A stretch of DNA of 64,000 bases from Palsa-360 sp963710315 (GCA_963710315.1 CAVPZW010000006.1:248001-312000), one strand, 5' to 3'. Shown: positions 29,299 through 39,130, counted from the first letter of the stretch. Notes: generated from the letters alone by a model not told the origin. Numbers and translations are program-made.

Positions 29299-29409
29299 AT
29301 GCCACCACTTACAACTCCGATCGCGGCAATTCCATTTATGGTGATGTTTTTTGTTTTGATGATGGGGATTCCGCTGTTTATTGCGCGGCACCATCACATG
29401 ACGAAGTAG
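29299..29409 (+). CDS. 36-residue single-pass membrane protein
   Basis: Short ORF with a good ribosome site (AAAGGAG, 7 bases before ATG). The predicted peptide has one long hydrophobic helix (about 8-29, IAAIPFMVMFFVLMMGIPLF) and a C-terminal IARHHHMTK tail with three consecutive histidines. No family is recognised. Its own CRP/FNR-type site upstream and the next CRP-site-linked gene downstream suggest energy- or oxygen-related control. Small subunits of respiratory complexes look like this, but no partner is evident. Confidence 0.6.
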   Translation: MPPLTTPIAAIPFMVMFFVLMMGIPLFIARHHHMTK

Positions 29410-29602
29410 TTGTTCATCATCTCCTTGATGTGCGGTAACCGGCATCAGCATCTCTGGTGTGGACGCTGGGTGATCACTGCCTGTCCCGTTGGCGGTTTCA
29501 ATGCAAATCTTCGCAATTTCGCGGTGCGTCCAATTTCACTTCAGCACTCCAAGATTCAATAAAGCGTCAATTCCCTGTTTATAACTCGACTTGCATTGCT
29601 CT

Positions 29603-29616
29603 GTGATTTGGATCAC
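29603..29616. promoter_or_regulatory. CRP/FNR-type operator
   Basis: GTGATTTGGATCAC, a perfect GTGAT-N4-ATCAC dyad, 134 bases upstream of the CBS-domain gene start. Confidence 0.65.
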
Positions 29617-29750
29617 TGCAAAAGCTTCTTGCTCATGCAATTGTGAAAATTGACGGTAAAGCTTCTCGCCGGCCGCGCCATACGACAGCTCCTAAATTGC
29701 ACGGGTTGCGCTCGCAAGGCGTTCGGCAAATAGAAGCAGAGGGGGATTTT

Positions 29751-30230
29751 ATGAGAATCAAGGATGTGATGGTGCAGCCAGCGGCTTATTGCAATCCGGA
29801 AACGAACCTGGGAAAGGCAGTCGAGATGATGTGGAATTGCAACTGTGGATTTCTCCCCGTGCTGGATGCGCAGCGGCGCGTCGTGGGAGTTATAACGGAT
29901 CGAGATATTGCGGTCGCGCTTGGAACACAGCCTCGGCGCCCAGGGGAAATCACGGTGGGCGAGGTAGCGACGCGCAAGGTGCACACCTGCCGGCCGGAGT
30001 ACGACATTCACATGGCGCTCGATACCATGGCGGAAAATAAGGTTCGACGCATCGTGGTGGTCAACGAGCAAAACCAGTTCGAAGGCGTCCTCTCCATGGA
30101 CGATGTTGTCCTTTTGGCCGAATCCAAATCGGGAGGCAAGCCGGAGCTTTCGTCCGACGAAATCTTGAGAACCCTGAAGACGCTGTATGGCCCGCAGTTG
30201 TCGCCTCGCGCGGCAGCGGCTTCAGCTTGA
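29751..30230 (+). CDS. Tandem CBS-domain protein
   Basis: 159 residues forming two CBS motifs: KDVMVQPAAYCNPETNLGKAV...GVITDRDIAVAL (about 3-70) and VATRKVHTCRPEYDIHMALD...GVLSMDDVVLLA (about 75-130). Stand-alone CBS pairs bind adenine nucleotides or NAD and signal energy state. Start ATG 29751 follows AGAGGGGGA. The upstream CRP/FNR dyad ties it to the same presumed regulon as the hydrogenase. No enzyme partner is adjacent. Confidence 0.88.
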   Translation: MRIKDVMVQPAAYCNPETNLGKAVEMMWNCNCGFLPVLDAQRRVVGVITDRDIAVALGTQPRRPGEITVGEVATRKVHTCRPEYDIHMALDTMAENKVRRIVVVNEQNQFEGVLSMDDVVLLAESKSGGKPELSSDEILRTLKTLYGPQLSPRAAAASA

Positions 30231-30562
30231 GGCTAGCTGGCCAGTCGTAGGCGTGGGTACGGATTGCCAGACGGTAATCGATATCCGCAATTCCGAATTG
30301 CATCGCGCGAAAGAAGTCTGTGAGGGGAGTCGATAGGCGGCGAACGTAATTGTGCACGCATTGCATTGTAGAAGCCGAGTTGACTCCCCAAAACATACCT
30401 TCGACCTCCACATCTTTCCTGCACCAAGACAACAAAAATCCATCTGAAACAGTTCTCATGGTCTGACACGCAGTGAGACCAATTTACGCAAGCGGGTGTA
30501 TAGTACCTTCCGGAAATTCAACGGTTCAGACTTCAAATGAGATTTTTCGGGAGACTACATTC
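30231..30562. other. Intergenic region with no recognised gene
   Basis: 332 bases. Overlapping minus-strand frames exist (for example 30222-30443) but none has a recognised domain or a convincing ribosome site. It should hold the promoter of the NHL gene at 30563. Confidence 0.45.
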
Positions 30563-31831
30563 ATGACCAGACGCACATTGACGCTCATCCTTGCGGCTGT
30601 GGCCGCGATTGCATTTGTGGCCGGCGCGATCGTCACCAGCAAGATGATTTCCGTGCAGGCCGAGACCAAGCCGGGATACGGATTCGCGGCGCTGGCCGGC
30701 CAGCGCGTGGGGCAGGATGTGGATGGCCCGTACGACGTCGATCCCAACTGGCCAAAACCGATCAGCGCATTGCCCGGACACGAGAAGTGGACCTACGGCG
30801 CGGTGGAAAGCGTCTTCGCGGAAAATCCCAATCGCGTTTTTATTCTGGAGCGCGGCGAAATTCCCAACCTCAAGCGGCCCGAGGAAGTTCCCTACCCTTC
30901 GGTTGGCCCGAGCATTTCGTTTCCGGTGGCCCAGGTGCCGTGGCGCAACGCCTCGGTGGGACCGGTGACGTCCGCTGGAAATCCAGTATGGAGCGGGAAA
31001 CTTGGAGTGGATGCGCGCTGGGAGCATTGCATGGTGGTGGTCGATGCCAACGGCAACCTTATTGAGGACTGGACCAAGTGGGACAAGATGCTGCGCCGCC
31101 CGCACTCCGTGACCATGAATCCTTACGACCCGGAAAAGCACATCTGGGTGGTGGACGATCAAGGCCACGCCGTCTACGAATTCACGCATGACGGAAAAGA
31201 ACTGGTAAAAACGCTGGGCACGCCCTATGAATCCGGCAACGACGAAAAACATTTCAACCGGCCCACGTTCATCAACTGGCTGCCCGACGGGACCATGTAC
31301 GTGACCGACGGTTACGGCAACACGCGCGTTGTGAAATTCGACAAGGACGGCAAGTACCTGATGGCCTGGGGGCAGCCCTCAAACCCGCCGGACGACACGC
31401 GCCCGGGAACTTTCCACGACGTGCACGGCGTGGTGTTTGACGTTCCGCGCCACCGCGTCTTTGTCACCGATCGCTCCGACCATCGCATCCAGATTTTCGA
31501 TGAAAACGGAAAGTTCCTCGATCAGTGGACAACGGGAAAACCGTCCACGCCGCAATTTCTCTACAAGGCGGCCGACGGCTACATCTGGATTGCCGACGGT
31601 TCCACCGCAAAAATCATCAAGTTCGATATGGACGGCCATCTTCTCTACGAATGGGGCAGCGGAGGCGACTGGCCCGGGGCGCTGTGGAATGTGCACGGAA
31701 TGAGCGTCGACCAGGAAGGCAATCTTTACCTGGCTGAAGTCAACAACGGCCGCGCCGAGAAATTCAAGCCGCGCGCTGGTGCAAACCAGGCGCTCATGGT
31801 CGGCAAGCCGGTCTATTCCGCCTGGAAATAA
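30563..31831 (+). CDS. Secreted NHL-repeat beta-propeller protein
   Basis: 422 residues with an N-terminal leader (about 5-27). Opening DGPYDVDPNWPKPISALPG, then GAVESVFAENPNRVFILERG, then NHL blades (TRVVKFDKDGKYLMAWGQ, DHRIQIFDENGKFLDQW, KIIKFDMDGHLLYEWGSG), ending DQEGNLYLAEVNNGRAEKF. The closest relative within the window is the Tat-exported copy at 21094. Start ATG 30563 follows CGGGAG. Repeat B3 lies just downstream. Confidence 0.87.
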   Translation: MTRRTLTLILAAVAAIAFVAGAIVTSKMISVQAETKPGYGFAALAGQRVGQDVDGPYDVDPNWPKPISALPGHEKWTYGAVESVFAENPNRVFILERGEIPNLKRPEEVPYPSVGPSISFPVAQVPWRNASVGPVTSAGNPVWSGKLGVDARWEHCMVVVDANGNLIEDWTKWDKMLRRPHSVTMNPYDPEKHIWVVDDQGHAVYEFTHDGKELVKTLGTPYESGNDEKHFNRPTFINWLPDGTMYVTDGYGNTRVVKFDKDGKYLMAWGQPSNPPDDTRPGTFHDVHGVVFDVPRHRVFVTDRSDHRIQIFDENGKFLDQWTTGKPSTPQFLYKAADGYIWIADGSTAKIIKFDMDGHLLYEWGSGGDWPGALWNVHGMSVDQEGNLYLAEVNNGRAEKFKPRAGANQALMVGKPVYSAWK

Positions 31832-31853
31832 TCAGAACGTAGCACAGGCTAAA

Positions 31854-31925
31854 GTAGCACAGGCTTCAGCCTGTGGGGTTTCGTCCTTGAGAGAACTAAA
31901 ATCCACAGGCTGAAGCCTGTGCTAC
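31854..31925. repeat. Dispersed palindromic repeat, family B copy 3
   Basis: Arms start GTAGCACAGGCTTCAGCCTG and pair fully with the right arm. A partial tandem duplication of the first 12 bases (GTAGCACAGGCT) lies at 31839-31850. Situated between the NHL gene and the amidohydrolase gene. Confidence 0.9.
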
Positions 31926-31949
31926 AAAAACCTTTTGCGATAGGTGCCC

Positions 31950-32915
31950 ATGCGAACCATAACGCTCGAAGAACACATTACGACGCCGGAATTGCTGAAG
32001 GCCGCGCAGATGCCCGTGACGGGCGCCTCCGCCGCCTTCATGCAGGCCATGAATGCCAAGCTTCTCGATCTTGACGAGGGCCGCATCGCTGACATGGATG
32101 CCGCGGGAATCGACATGCAGGTTCTCTCGGTTTCGGCGAATACGGTGGAAAAACTCGATTCGGCCGCCGCAAATGCCGTGGCCCGCGACGCCAATGACAG
32201 AATGGCGGCAGCCGTTCGCGCGCATCCCACACGTTTTGCCGCATTCGCGACTCTTGCGTTTCATGAACCGGACAAGGCCGCCGCGGAACTCAAGCGTTGC
32301 GTGCGCGGATTGGGTTTCAAGGGCGCCATGCTGAACGGCACCAGCAACGGCCAGTTTCTCGACCATCCGCGATTCACCCCGCTTTTCGAAGCCGCGACAT
32401 CGCTGGACGTTCCAATTTACCTGCATCCCGCGCCGCCGCCCAAGCCGGTCATGGAAGCCTATTACAGCGGCCTGCCCGGCACGCTGGGATTCATGCTCTC
32501 AACCGCCGGATGGGGATGGCATGTGGAAACGGGCATGCACGGCCTGCGGCTGATCCTCAGCGGCGTGTTCGACCGCTTCCCAAAACTGAAAATCATCATC
32601 GGACATATGGGCGAAAATCTGCCCTTCTCGATTGCCCGCGCGGAAATGGTCCTGGGGCGCGGAGCGTCCGACCTGAAGCGCCCCATCGGCGAATATTTCC
32701 GCGAGAATTTTTATCTCACCACCAGCGGGTATTTCACCATGCCGCCCTTCCTCTGCATGCAGCAAGTTGTGGGCATCGACCACATCCTGTTTTCCGTGGA
32801 CTACCCTTTCAGCCCCAACACCGATGGCCGCAAATTTCTAAATACCTTGGCCCTCAGCCCGGAAGACATGGAGAAATTCACGCATCGCAACGCGGAAAAA
32901 CTGCTGAAACTTTAA
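31950..32915 (+). CDS. Amidohydrolase-2 family protein (decarboxylase-like)
   Basis: 321 residues. Metal/active-site elements of the ACMSD/gamma-resorcylate decarboxylase group are present: EEH at residues 8-10, histidine in VPIYLHPAPPP, histidine in LKIIIGHMGENLPF and aspartate in HILFSVDYPFSP. These enzymes decarboxylate or hydrolyse aromatic or ring-cleavage acids with a divalent metal. No signal peptide, so it is cytoplasmic. It would fit downstream of the secreted tannase-type esterase in aromatic acid use, but that link is only inference. Confidence 0.87.
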   Translation: MRTITLEEHITTPELLKAAQMPVTGASAAFMQAMNAKLLDLDEGRIADMDAAGIDMQVLSVSANTVEKLDSAAANAVARDANDRMAAAVRAHPTRFAAFATLAFHEPDKAAAELKRCVRGLGFKGAMLNGTSNGQFLDHPRFTPLFEAATSLDVPIYLHPAPPPKPVMEAYYSGLPGTLGFMLSTAGWGWHVETGMHGLRLILSGVFDRFPKLKIIIGHMGENLPFSIARAEMVLGRGASDLKRPIGEYFRENFYLTTSGYFTMPPFLCMQQVVGIDHILFSVDYPFSPNTDGRKFLNTLALSPEDMEKFTHRNAEKLLKL

Positions 32916-33117
32916 GCGAAACTTTCGAATCGATAGTCTGAAACGCGAGAACGGATTCGAACTCTTTGCAGGATGCATTGCGTTTCCTGGACTCAGAGTC
33001 TTATTCAAACAGACTATTCTGCGATTCGCGCCCAATCGTGTTATCTTGCCTTCTAAATGCGCTGCCAGCGTGCGCCGGCAGTCATCTCAATTCAGAGTGA
33101 ATTCGAAGGAGACAGGA

Positions 33118-33789
33118 ATGAAAAAGATTCAGCCAATTATTGCCGCAATCGTATTGTCGATTGCCGGCTCGTATTTTGTGCTCGCGCAGCAGCCCGCGCA
33201 GGCGCCCCCGCAGCCCATGAGCTTTTTCATCACCAGCGCGGGTTCCGGCCATGGAGCCAATCTTGGCGGGCTTGCGGGAGCCGATAAGATCTGCCAGACG
33301 CTCGCGGCAGCAGTGGGCAGTGGCAGCAAGACCTGGCACGCTTATCTGAGCACCAACTCGCCCACGGTCAATGCGCGCGACCGCATCGGCACGGGTCCCT
33401 GGTACAACGCCAAGGGTGAAAAGATTGCCAATGGACTGGCCGATCTGCACGGAGATACGGCGGAGCTTGCGCGCCTCGGCAACAACCTGGTGAAAATGTC
33501 CGCGCTGACCGAAAAAGGAAACATGGTCAACGGCCGGGGCGACACACCCAACACGCACGACATGCTGACCGGCTCGCAAACCGATGGCAGAGCCTACACC
33601 GATGGCATGGACCACACCTGCAACAATTGGACGAGTGAAACCACCGGCACCGCGCAGCTCGGGCATTCCGACCGCAACGGCGCCAACAACACTTCCTGGA
33701 ACTCGGCGCACCCCAGCCGCGGCTGCAGCCAGGACAATCTTGTAAGCACCGGCGGCGCGGGCCTGTTCTATTGTTTCGCGATTAATTAA
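33118..33789 (+). CDS. Secreted lectin-like protein of unknown function
   Basis: 223 residues. Signal peptide (1-24), a short proline/glutamine-rich linker, then MSFFITSAGSGHGANLGGLA followed by GADKICQTLAAAVGSGSKTWHAYLS. This opening is typical of endostatin/C-type-lectin-like extracellular domains in bacteria. Late cysteines (HTCNNW, RGCSQ, YCFAIN) could form disulfides. Function unknown; carbohydrate binding is a reasonable guess. Start follows GGAGACAGGA. Confidence 0.72.
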   Translation: MKKIQPIIAAIVLSIAGSYFVLAQQPAQAPPQPMSFFITSAGSGHGANLGGLAGADKICQTLAAAVGSGSKTWHAYLSTNSPTVNARDRIGTGPWYNAKGEKIANGLADLHGDTAELARLGNNLVKMSALTEKGNMVNGRGDTPNTHDMLTGSQTDGRAYTDGMDHTCNNWTSETTGTAQLGHSDRNGANNTSWNSAHPSRGCSQDNLVSTGGAGLFYCFAIN

Positions 33790-33798
33790 CTTATGGCA

Positions 33799-33829
33799 GT
33801 AGGGGCGCGGCGCATTGCCGTGCCCCTAC
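33799..33829. repeat. Palindromic hairpin (family C copy 2)
   Basis: Arms GTAGGGGCGCGGC and GCCGTGCCCCTAC (one G-U pair) with loop GCATT, 10 bases after the 33118 gene. Related in arm sequence to the palindrome at 11529. Confidence 0.75.
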
Positions 33830-33946
33830 AACCACGACGCCTGCAAAATGCGGCGTTATTTGTGGAATTTCACGGGGATCAAAGGCAAGCAAGTGAGAAA
33901 TTCGGGCCTAATGGTTGGATGTTCTCGTTGACGTATGTTCCCAGCG

Positions 33947-34813
33947 CTATTCTGATCGTTGCAGCAGGCACACGCCTGTCCAGGGATAATTTGCAGGAAC
34001 GGGTCGCGGATCGGGCAACAGCGATAGAAACTCCTCCGGCGCACGATTGTTTTCCGCAGCCGTCTCCAGCAATCCCTTCACTTCCTTCGGCTCCCAGCCA
34101 TGCTGCTTGAAAAAATCCACGCCTTCCGGCGGTCCAAACTTTAATTGCACATTGGCATCGCTGAGGTATCTACCCGTTGTCCCATGCTGCATCGACGCCA
34201 ATTGAATAGGCGATGAGATGTCGACAATCCAGCTCTGAAAATGCGGCCCGCGGGCCAGATCGCGCGCCAACGCAGCAACCTCTTCAGGAGAAAAATAAAC
34301 CAGCAAACCTTCGCTCAATACCACGATCTTTTGGGCTCGCGCGTTCAACGCCTGGAAGAGATCGCGGCGGCCTTGAACATCTGACAGGTCAAGAGCCACA
34401 CGCTCCAGCCGGCATCGCGGCCTTTCCGTCGCCAACATCTCTTCCTTGTAAGAAATAATTTCGGGAAGATCGACTTCAACCCATTGCAAAGAGGAAGGCA
34501 ATTCCATGCGGTACGGCCGCGCGTCCAATCCAGCCGCCAGATTCAGCACCAAGTCAGCCCCGTCCCGCAGCAAGCGAGTCACGAAGGAATCGAACTGGCA
34601 GGTGCGCGCCACCCAGGCCCATCCATACGTAATTCCCTGTTCAGTTCCCTGCGCCAGCATTTTTGCTAACTGAAAGCCGCGCTCGCCGGCTAACCGCTCC
34701 GCATACGGGTCGCGGAAAAGCGCGTCCGGCCGGCGCGTTTCCAAGGCCCGGAAATGCGCCACCCATCGGGCGGTATCGGAAACGCTGCGAAGGCCGGCAT
34801 TCTGATCGTTCAT
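33947..34813 (-). CDS. SAM-dependent methyltransferase (LCMT/TIGR00027-like)
   Basis: 288 residues. Characteristic segments are RALETRRPDALFRDPYAERLAG near the N terminus, the SAM-binding NLAAGLDARPYRM, the acidic VDLPEIISYKEE and SEGLLVYFSPEEV. The family includes leucine carboxyl methyltransferase-like and polyketide O-methyltransferases; the substrate here is unknown. No adjacent biosynthetic genes. Confidence 0.87.
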   Translation of the reverse strand: MNDQNAGLRSVSDTARWVAHFRALETRRPDALFRDPYAERLAGERGFQLAKMLAQGTEQGITYGWAWVARTCQFDSFVTRLLRDGADLVLNLAAGLDARPYRMELPSSLQWVEVDLPEIISYKEEMLATERPRCRLERVALDLSDVQGRRDLFQALNARAQKIVVLSEGLLVYFSPEEVAALARDLARGPHFQSWIVDISSPIQLASMQHGTTGRYLSDANVQLKFGPPEGVDFFKQHGWEPKEVKGLLETAAENNRAPEEFLSLLPDPRPVPANYPWTGVCLLQRSE

Positions 34814-34900
34814 CGGGAAAACCGTGTAGGAACACTCATCGAAAAATAAATCGGGCCGAGGACGGGGCAGACCATTTCCGTCTGGCTGATTGGAAAAACA

Positions 34901-34935
34901 ACGGGGAGCGATCCGGAAATTGGACCGCTCCCCGT
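34901..34935 (-). terminator. Intrinsic terminator for the leftward NTF2-like gene
   Basis: Stem ACGGGGAGCG / CGCTCCCCGT around a 15-base loop. On the minus strand it is followed by TTGTTTTTCC, so it ends transcription of the gene at 34967-35866. Confidence 0.82.
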
Positions 34936-34966
34936 GTGTCGCTTTGAGTTCGCAGAATCAAGTCGG

Positions 34967-35866
34967 CTACTTGGAATCCGCTGGAGGCACTGCGGCGGCG
35001 GATTGAATGGAGGTTTGCTGGCTTACAGCCAGTTGCCAGCGGCCGTCGCGCAGAGTCCAGACGCGGACGTTGTAGTAAGGCTTTCCGCCGCGATGCGGCA
35101 CGTGGTGCGAGATCATGACCGCGGCGTTGTCGCCGAAGTCGTGAATCTCCATGGCCGTGATCGGGTCGCCCACCGTGCCAATCCCTGCCTCCTGCTGTTT
35201 CTTGGCGAGCGCCACGCGGTCGGCCTTGCCACGCATCGACGTGTTGTTGATGATCAGGAATTCGTCGGCAATGTGCAGCGGCCAGTCGGTGGCGTCGGGG
35301 TGCCACTCATCTACCTTTGTTTTTTGCCAGTCGGCAAGAATGGCTTTGTCCATGGCAGTTGTGGGCTTGTACGGCACGGTGCGGCAGGGATTCTCGCAAT
35401 CGCCCTGGCTGGGAATCATCGTGCCCGGCACGCCCCCTGTAGTGATGGGCGTGTCCAATTCAATAAACTCCCGCCAGCCCGCTGGACGCTTGACCCACAC
35501 CCGCAAGAACCGCACGTTATGATGTTCGCCGATTACAGTTTCCACCTGGCTGTAGAAATGAGTCTGAACCTTCTCATCTCCCATGTTGTCCGCTGCGAAC
35601 GCCGGCAGGGCGTCCAGGACTTCCGCTTTCTTCAGCGATTTGCCTTCCGTGTCCGTCCAGACGAAATCCGCATCCAGCAATTTCCCCGCTGCCGCCTTTT
35701 CGACCTTGCCCAATGCAGCCTGCAAAGACTTGTCCGCCTGCAACGCCGCCTGTTCGCCGTCATCGGCCGCGGCCACTCGCCCCATCGGCCCCGCTGCCAA
35801 TACTCCACCGCAAACCACACCAACAATTAGCGCACGAATCAAGAAACTCTTCACGGTTCCTCCCAT
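34967..35866 (-). CDS. Exported NTF2/SnoaL-like protein (two half domains)
   Basis: 299 residues. A signal peptide (about 1-33) is followed by two DUF4440/SnoaL-like segments: KSLQAALGKVEKAAAGKLLDADFVWTD (about 45-130) and EEFLIINNTSMRG...DFGDNAAVMISHH...VRVWTLRDGRWQL (about 190-285). The fold usually forms a ligand pocket; catalytic function is not established. Two cysteines in QGDCENPCR may form a disulfide. Confidence 0.7.
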   Translation of the reverse strand: MGGTVKSFLIRALIVGVVCGGVLAAGPMGRVAAADDGEQAALQADKSLQAALGKVEKAAAGKLLDADFVWTDTEGKSLKKAEVLDALPAFAADNMGDEKVQTHFYSQVETVIGEHHNVRFLRVWVKRPAGWREFIELDTPITTGGVPGTMIPSQGDCENPCRTVPYKPTTAMDKAILADWQKTKVDEWHPDATDWPLHIADEFLIINNTSMRGKADRVALAKKQQEAGIGTVGDPITAMEIHDFGDNAAVMISHHVPHRGGKPYYNVRVWTLRDGRWQLAVSQQTSIQSAAAVPPADSK

Positions 35867-36025
35867 TCAATTAGTTCGTATGAGGCAGATTCTAGACCGC
35901 CAAAATCGGGCAAGCAACCCCCAATCGGCCAGCCGGAAAATCAGCGCGCGTCACGCGGACGACCCACGGCGCAGCGCTATTGTCCTCTCCATGTCAAACA
36001 GTCGAACGGGAGTGCGTGCAACTCC

Positions 36026-36837
36026 TTATTTGGGCATCCATAGCGGATGGTTGGTGAAAAGCCCGTTGATCACACCGATGCGGTACGCGAGAAACATTCC
36101 AAAACCAACGCTAAGAAGGCCGGACGATACGACCAAATACCGGTTCATTCGCGCAAATCGTAGCGATCCGTATGCGGAAGGAATTGCGATGGCGGTTGTA
36201 ATTAGCCCCATGCCGGCGACGGTGCCAATCCCAAAGACCACGAGATAGGCCATAGCCCACAGCGGATTTCCGATCGTGGCAAGAATCAACAAAGCGACGG
36301 CGGCAGACCCAGCCAGACCATGCACGATTCCCACCACGATGGGACGAAGTGTGTGATATACGCCCAGCCGGCCACGAGAACCGATCAAGCAGTCTTCTTA
36401 AAGGATTATTTTCTTTCGGTATTTGCTCAGAGCAAATCACCGGGTTTGCGGTTGGCAGGACGCGAGATCGGCATGGGAGTGAAAGTGGGAAGGCGCCGTC
36501 GCGCCGCCGCTTCGACCTGAAGCGATCTCTTCCGAGCGATTTCCAGAACGCAGCCAAGTTGAAAATTCCGAGCAAGACTAGCATCAAGCCTACCGAAAAT
36601 TCCATCGCGAGACCAAGCCTCGGGGGAATCACTAGTCCGAAAAGAATGATCGCTCCGCCGACCAAGAGAATCGTGAGCGTGTGACCGACTCCCCAGAGAA
36701 TTCCAACGATCGTCGAATCGATAAAGATTCCGTTCGCGAGTGACAATCGTTGTGATGGCAATGACATGGTCCGGGTCCGTCGCGTGCCGCATCCCCAGAA
36801 AGAATCCCAAAGCCAGAATGGCGAGAAAATTGATCAT
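36026..36837 (-). CDS. Nickel/cobalt permease (frameshifted), end of hyp operon
   Basis: Membrane protein with the HX4DH nickel signature in LGMRHATDPDHVIAITT, followed by STIVGILWGVGHTLTILLVG and the C-terminal VVGIVHGLAGSAAVALLILA. Together these identify a UreH/NicO/HoxN-like metal transporter of about 270 residues. The protein moves between three frames (shifts near 36740 and 36390). Its start overlaps the hypF stop (ATGA), so it is the last gene of the maturation operon and probably supplies nickel for the hydrogenase centre. Confidence 0.8.
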
Positions 36838-39130
36838 GATTCAGCTCCCTTCGCCCTTTGTGCCGCGATGACAGCCTGTCCGAGGCTGAGGCCGCCATCT
36901 CCGGCGGGGACCTGGGCATGGGTGAACACTTCGAACTCGGCGGCATCGAGATCACGGACCAATTGCTCCAGCACAAGCGAGTTGTGAAACACTCCGCCGC
37001 TCAAACAGACTCGATTCAGCGACGACTCCTCGCGCAACAAACTTGCCAGCCGCGCGAGAACGGCGACCAGCCCGTTATGGAATCGCCGACTGATTATTTC
37101 TGGAGCCACATTCCGAGCCAAATCTTCGACGATTGCTTCGAATAACGCATGCGTTCCGATTTCCCAGCATCCGTTTGCCTGGCGAACATCAAACGGATAA
37201 GCGCCTGCGTCAGTTGACGCCCTTCCCACGGTTTCAAGTTCCATCGCTGCCTGAGCTTCGTAATTCACCCTCCCTCGAAGCCCCATCAAGGCCGCGACGC
37301 CATCGAACAATCTTCCACAACTTGAAGTGAGTGGAGAATTCACTCCCCGCTCGATCATGCGCAGGATGGTCTCGGCCTTTCCCGCGGTCGAGTCCGCGGA
37401 CGAACGGAATGTCCCATTCAAGAAATTCCGGGCCGAAGTCATGCGCCAAATAACTAACCGCCATGCGCCAGGGCTCGTGAATTGCCGCGGCGCCCCCGGG
37501 CATGGGCACGTAAGCGAAATGAGCGGCCCGTTCAAAGCCACTGTAATCAGCAAGAAGCGCTTCGCCGCCCCAGATGTTGCCGTCTGTGCCGTAGCCCGTG
37601 CCATCGAGCGCCAGTCCGATGACTTTTCCTTCGATCGCTGTTTTCCGCCATGCAGGATGCGATGTGCGCGTGGTGGTGCTGTACACCCAACAAGCGGACA
37701 TCCTTTTGCGCAAGCGCCCATTTGGTGGACAAATAATCCGGATGAAGATCGTAGGCAATGATTTCCGGCTCGATCTCGAGAATTCTCGACAGATGTTCGA
37801 CCGCTTCACGGAAAAAAGTGAAACTCTCCACATTCTCGAGATCCCCGATGTGCTGGCTCAGGAAGGCGAGGTTGCCTCGAGCCAGGCAGATCGTGCTCTT
37901 GAGCTCTCCTCCTACGGCAAGGACCGGAGGAAGCGTGCGACGCAACTCCAAGGGTGCAGGCACATACCCTCGCGATCGGCGAACCTGCCGCACACGTCCC
38001 GCGCCGGGTCGCACGACCGAATCATCACAACGAAGCAGGATGTCTCGATTGTGTATCAGGAAATAGTCCGCAATACCGGCCAAGGCGCATCACCGCCTCA
38101 TGGTTGTTGATCGCGATCGGTTCCTCGCTTACGTTGCCGCTCGTCATCACCAGAGCCGGAAACTCTTCCGCGGCAAAGAGCAGATGGTGCAGCGGCGTGT
38201 ATGGCAGGAATACTCCGAAATCGCATTGGCAGGGCGCCACGCGCTTCGGCGATGGGCGTCGCATTGTTTTTTCGGTAGCAGCACGATGGGCCGTTGGCGG
38301 CTAGCAAGCGCGATACGGGCGGCATCATCGACCTCGCAGAGCCTGCGCCGCGGCATCGAGGTCCGGCACCATCAGGGCAAAGGGTTTTTCGACACGGCGT
38401 TTGCGCTGACGAAGCCGCTCGACCGCCACAGGATTGGTTGCATCCGCGGCAAGATGAAAACCGCCGAGGCCTTTGACGGCGACCACTTCGCCCATCCGAA
38501 GGTGTCGCGCCGCTTCCCGAACCGGATCGGATGTCTCGATACGAATGGCCGTGTGAATCCCACCACTCGAGCTGGGGGCCGCATTCCCAGCAGGCGTTCG
38601 GTTGTGCATGGAAGCGGCGATTGTGAACGTCTTCATACTCGGCGCGGCACGCGGCACACATGGGAAACTCGCGCATCGAGGTGCGGCAGCGGTCGTAAGG
38701 GATGTCGCGCACGATCGTGAAGCGCGGTCCGCAGTTCGTGCAATTGATGAAGGGATAGAGATACCTGCGATCGGCGGGGTCAAACAATTCACGAAGGCAG
38801 TCATCACATATCGCGACATCCGGGGAGATCAGCGTGCGAACACGGCTCGCCCGCGTGACTGGCGAGAATCTGGAACTCATGGTCGCCGTTGCAGGGAAGT
38901 TCGCGGACGGCAACTTCAGTGATGCGGGCAAGAGTCGGCGCTTCCTCCGGCAGGCGCAAGACAAAGTCGTCCACGAGCTCGATCGGTCCCTGAATTTCGA
39001 TTGTGACGCCGGCGGATGTATTCCTGATCGTCCCGGACAAATCAAGTTCGGTGGCGAGCCGAAAGACGTAAGGGCGGAATCCAACTCCTTGCACAATTCC
39101 GGAAACTCGGACTTCCCTGCGAACTTGCAT
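36834..39130 (-). CDS. hypF: Carbamoyltransferase HypF (many frameshifts)
   Basis: Makes the thiocarbamate on HypE that becomes the cyanide ligands of the [NiFe] centre. All domains are visible, although in different frames: acylphosphatase (VSGIVQGVGFRPYVFRLA, start 39130), zinc fingers (CDDCLRELFDP, INCTNCGPRFTI, CAACRAEY), YrdC-like domain (MGEVVAVKGLGGFHLAADA, VMTSGNVSEEPI) and Kae1-like domain (VQHHHAHIASCM, ALDGTGYGTDGNIWGGE, CLSGGVFHN). At least six indels occur. Total length (about 765 codons) is normal, so sequencing error is likelier than decay. Confidence 0.85.

Noticed and set aside
30061..30469. Overlapping minus-strand frames between the CBS gene and the NHL gene
   Set aside because: Partly antisense to the CBS gene, no recognisable domain, and no ribosome site.
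10281..31925. CRISPR-like arrays from the recurring palindromes
   Set aside because: Copies are single, kilobases apart, and without regularly spaced unique spacers. They are dispersed palindromic repeats.
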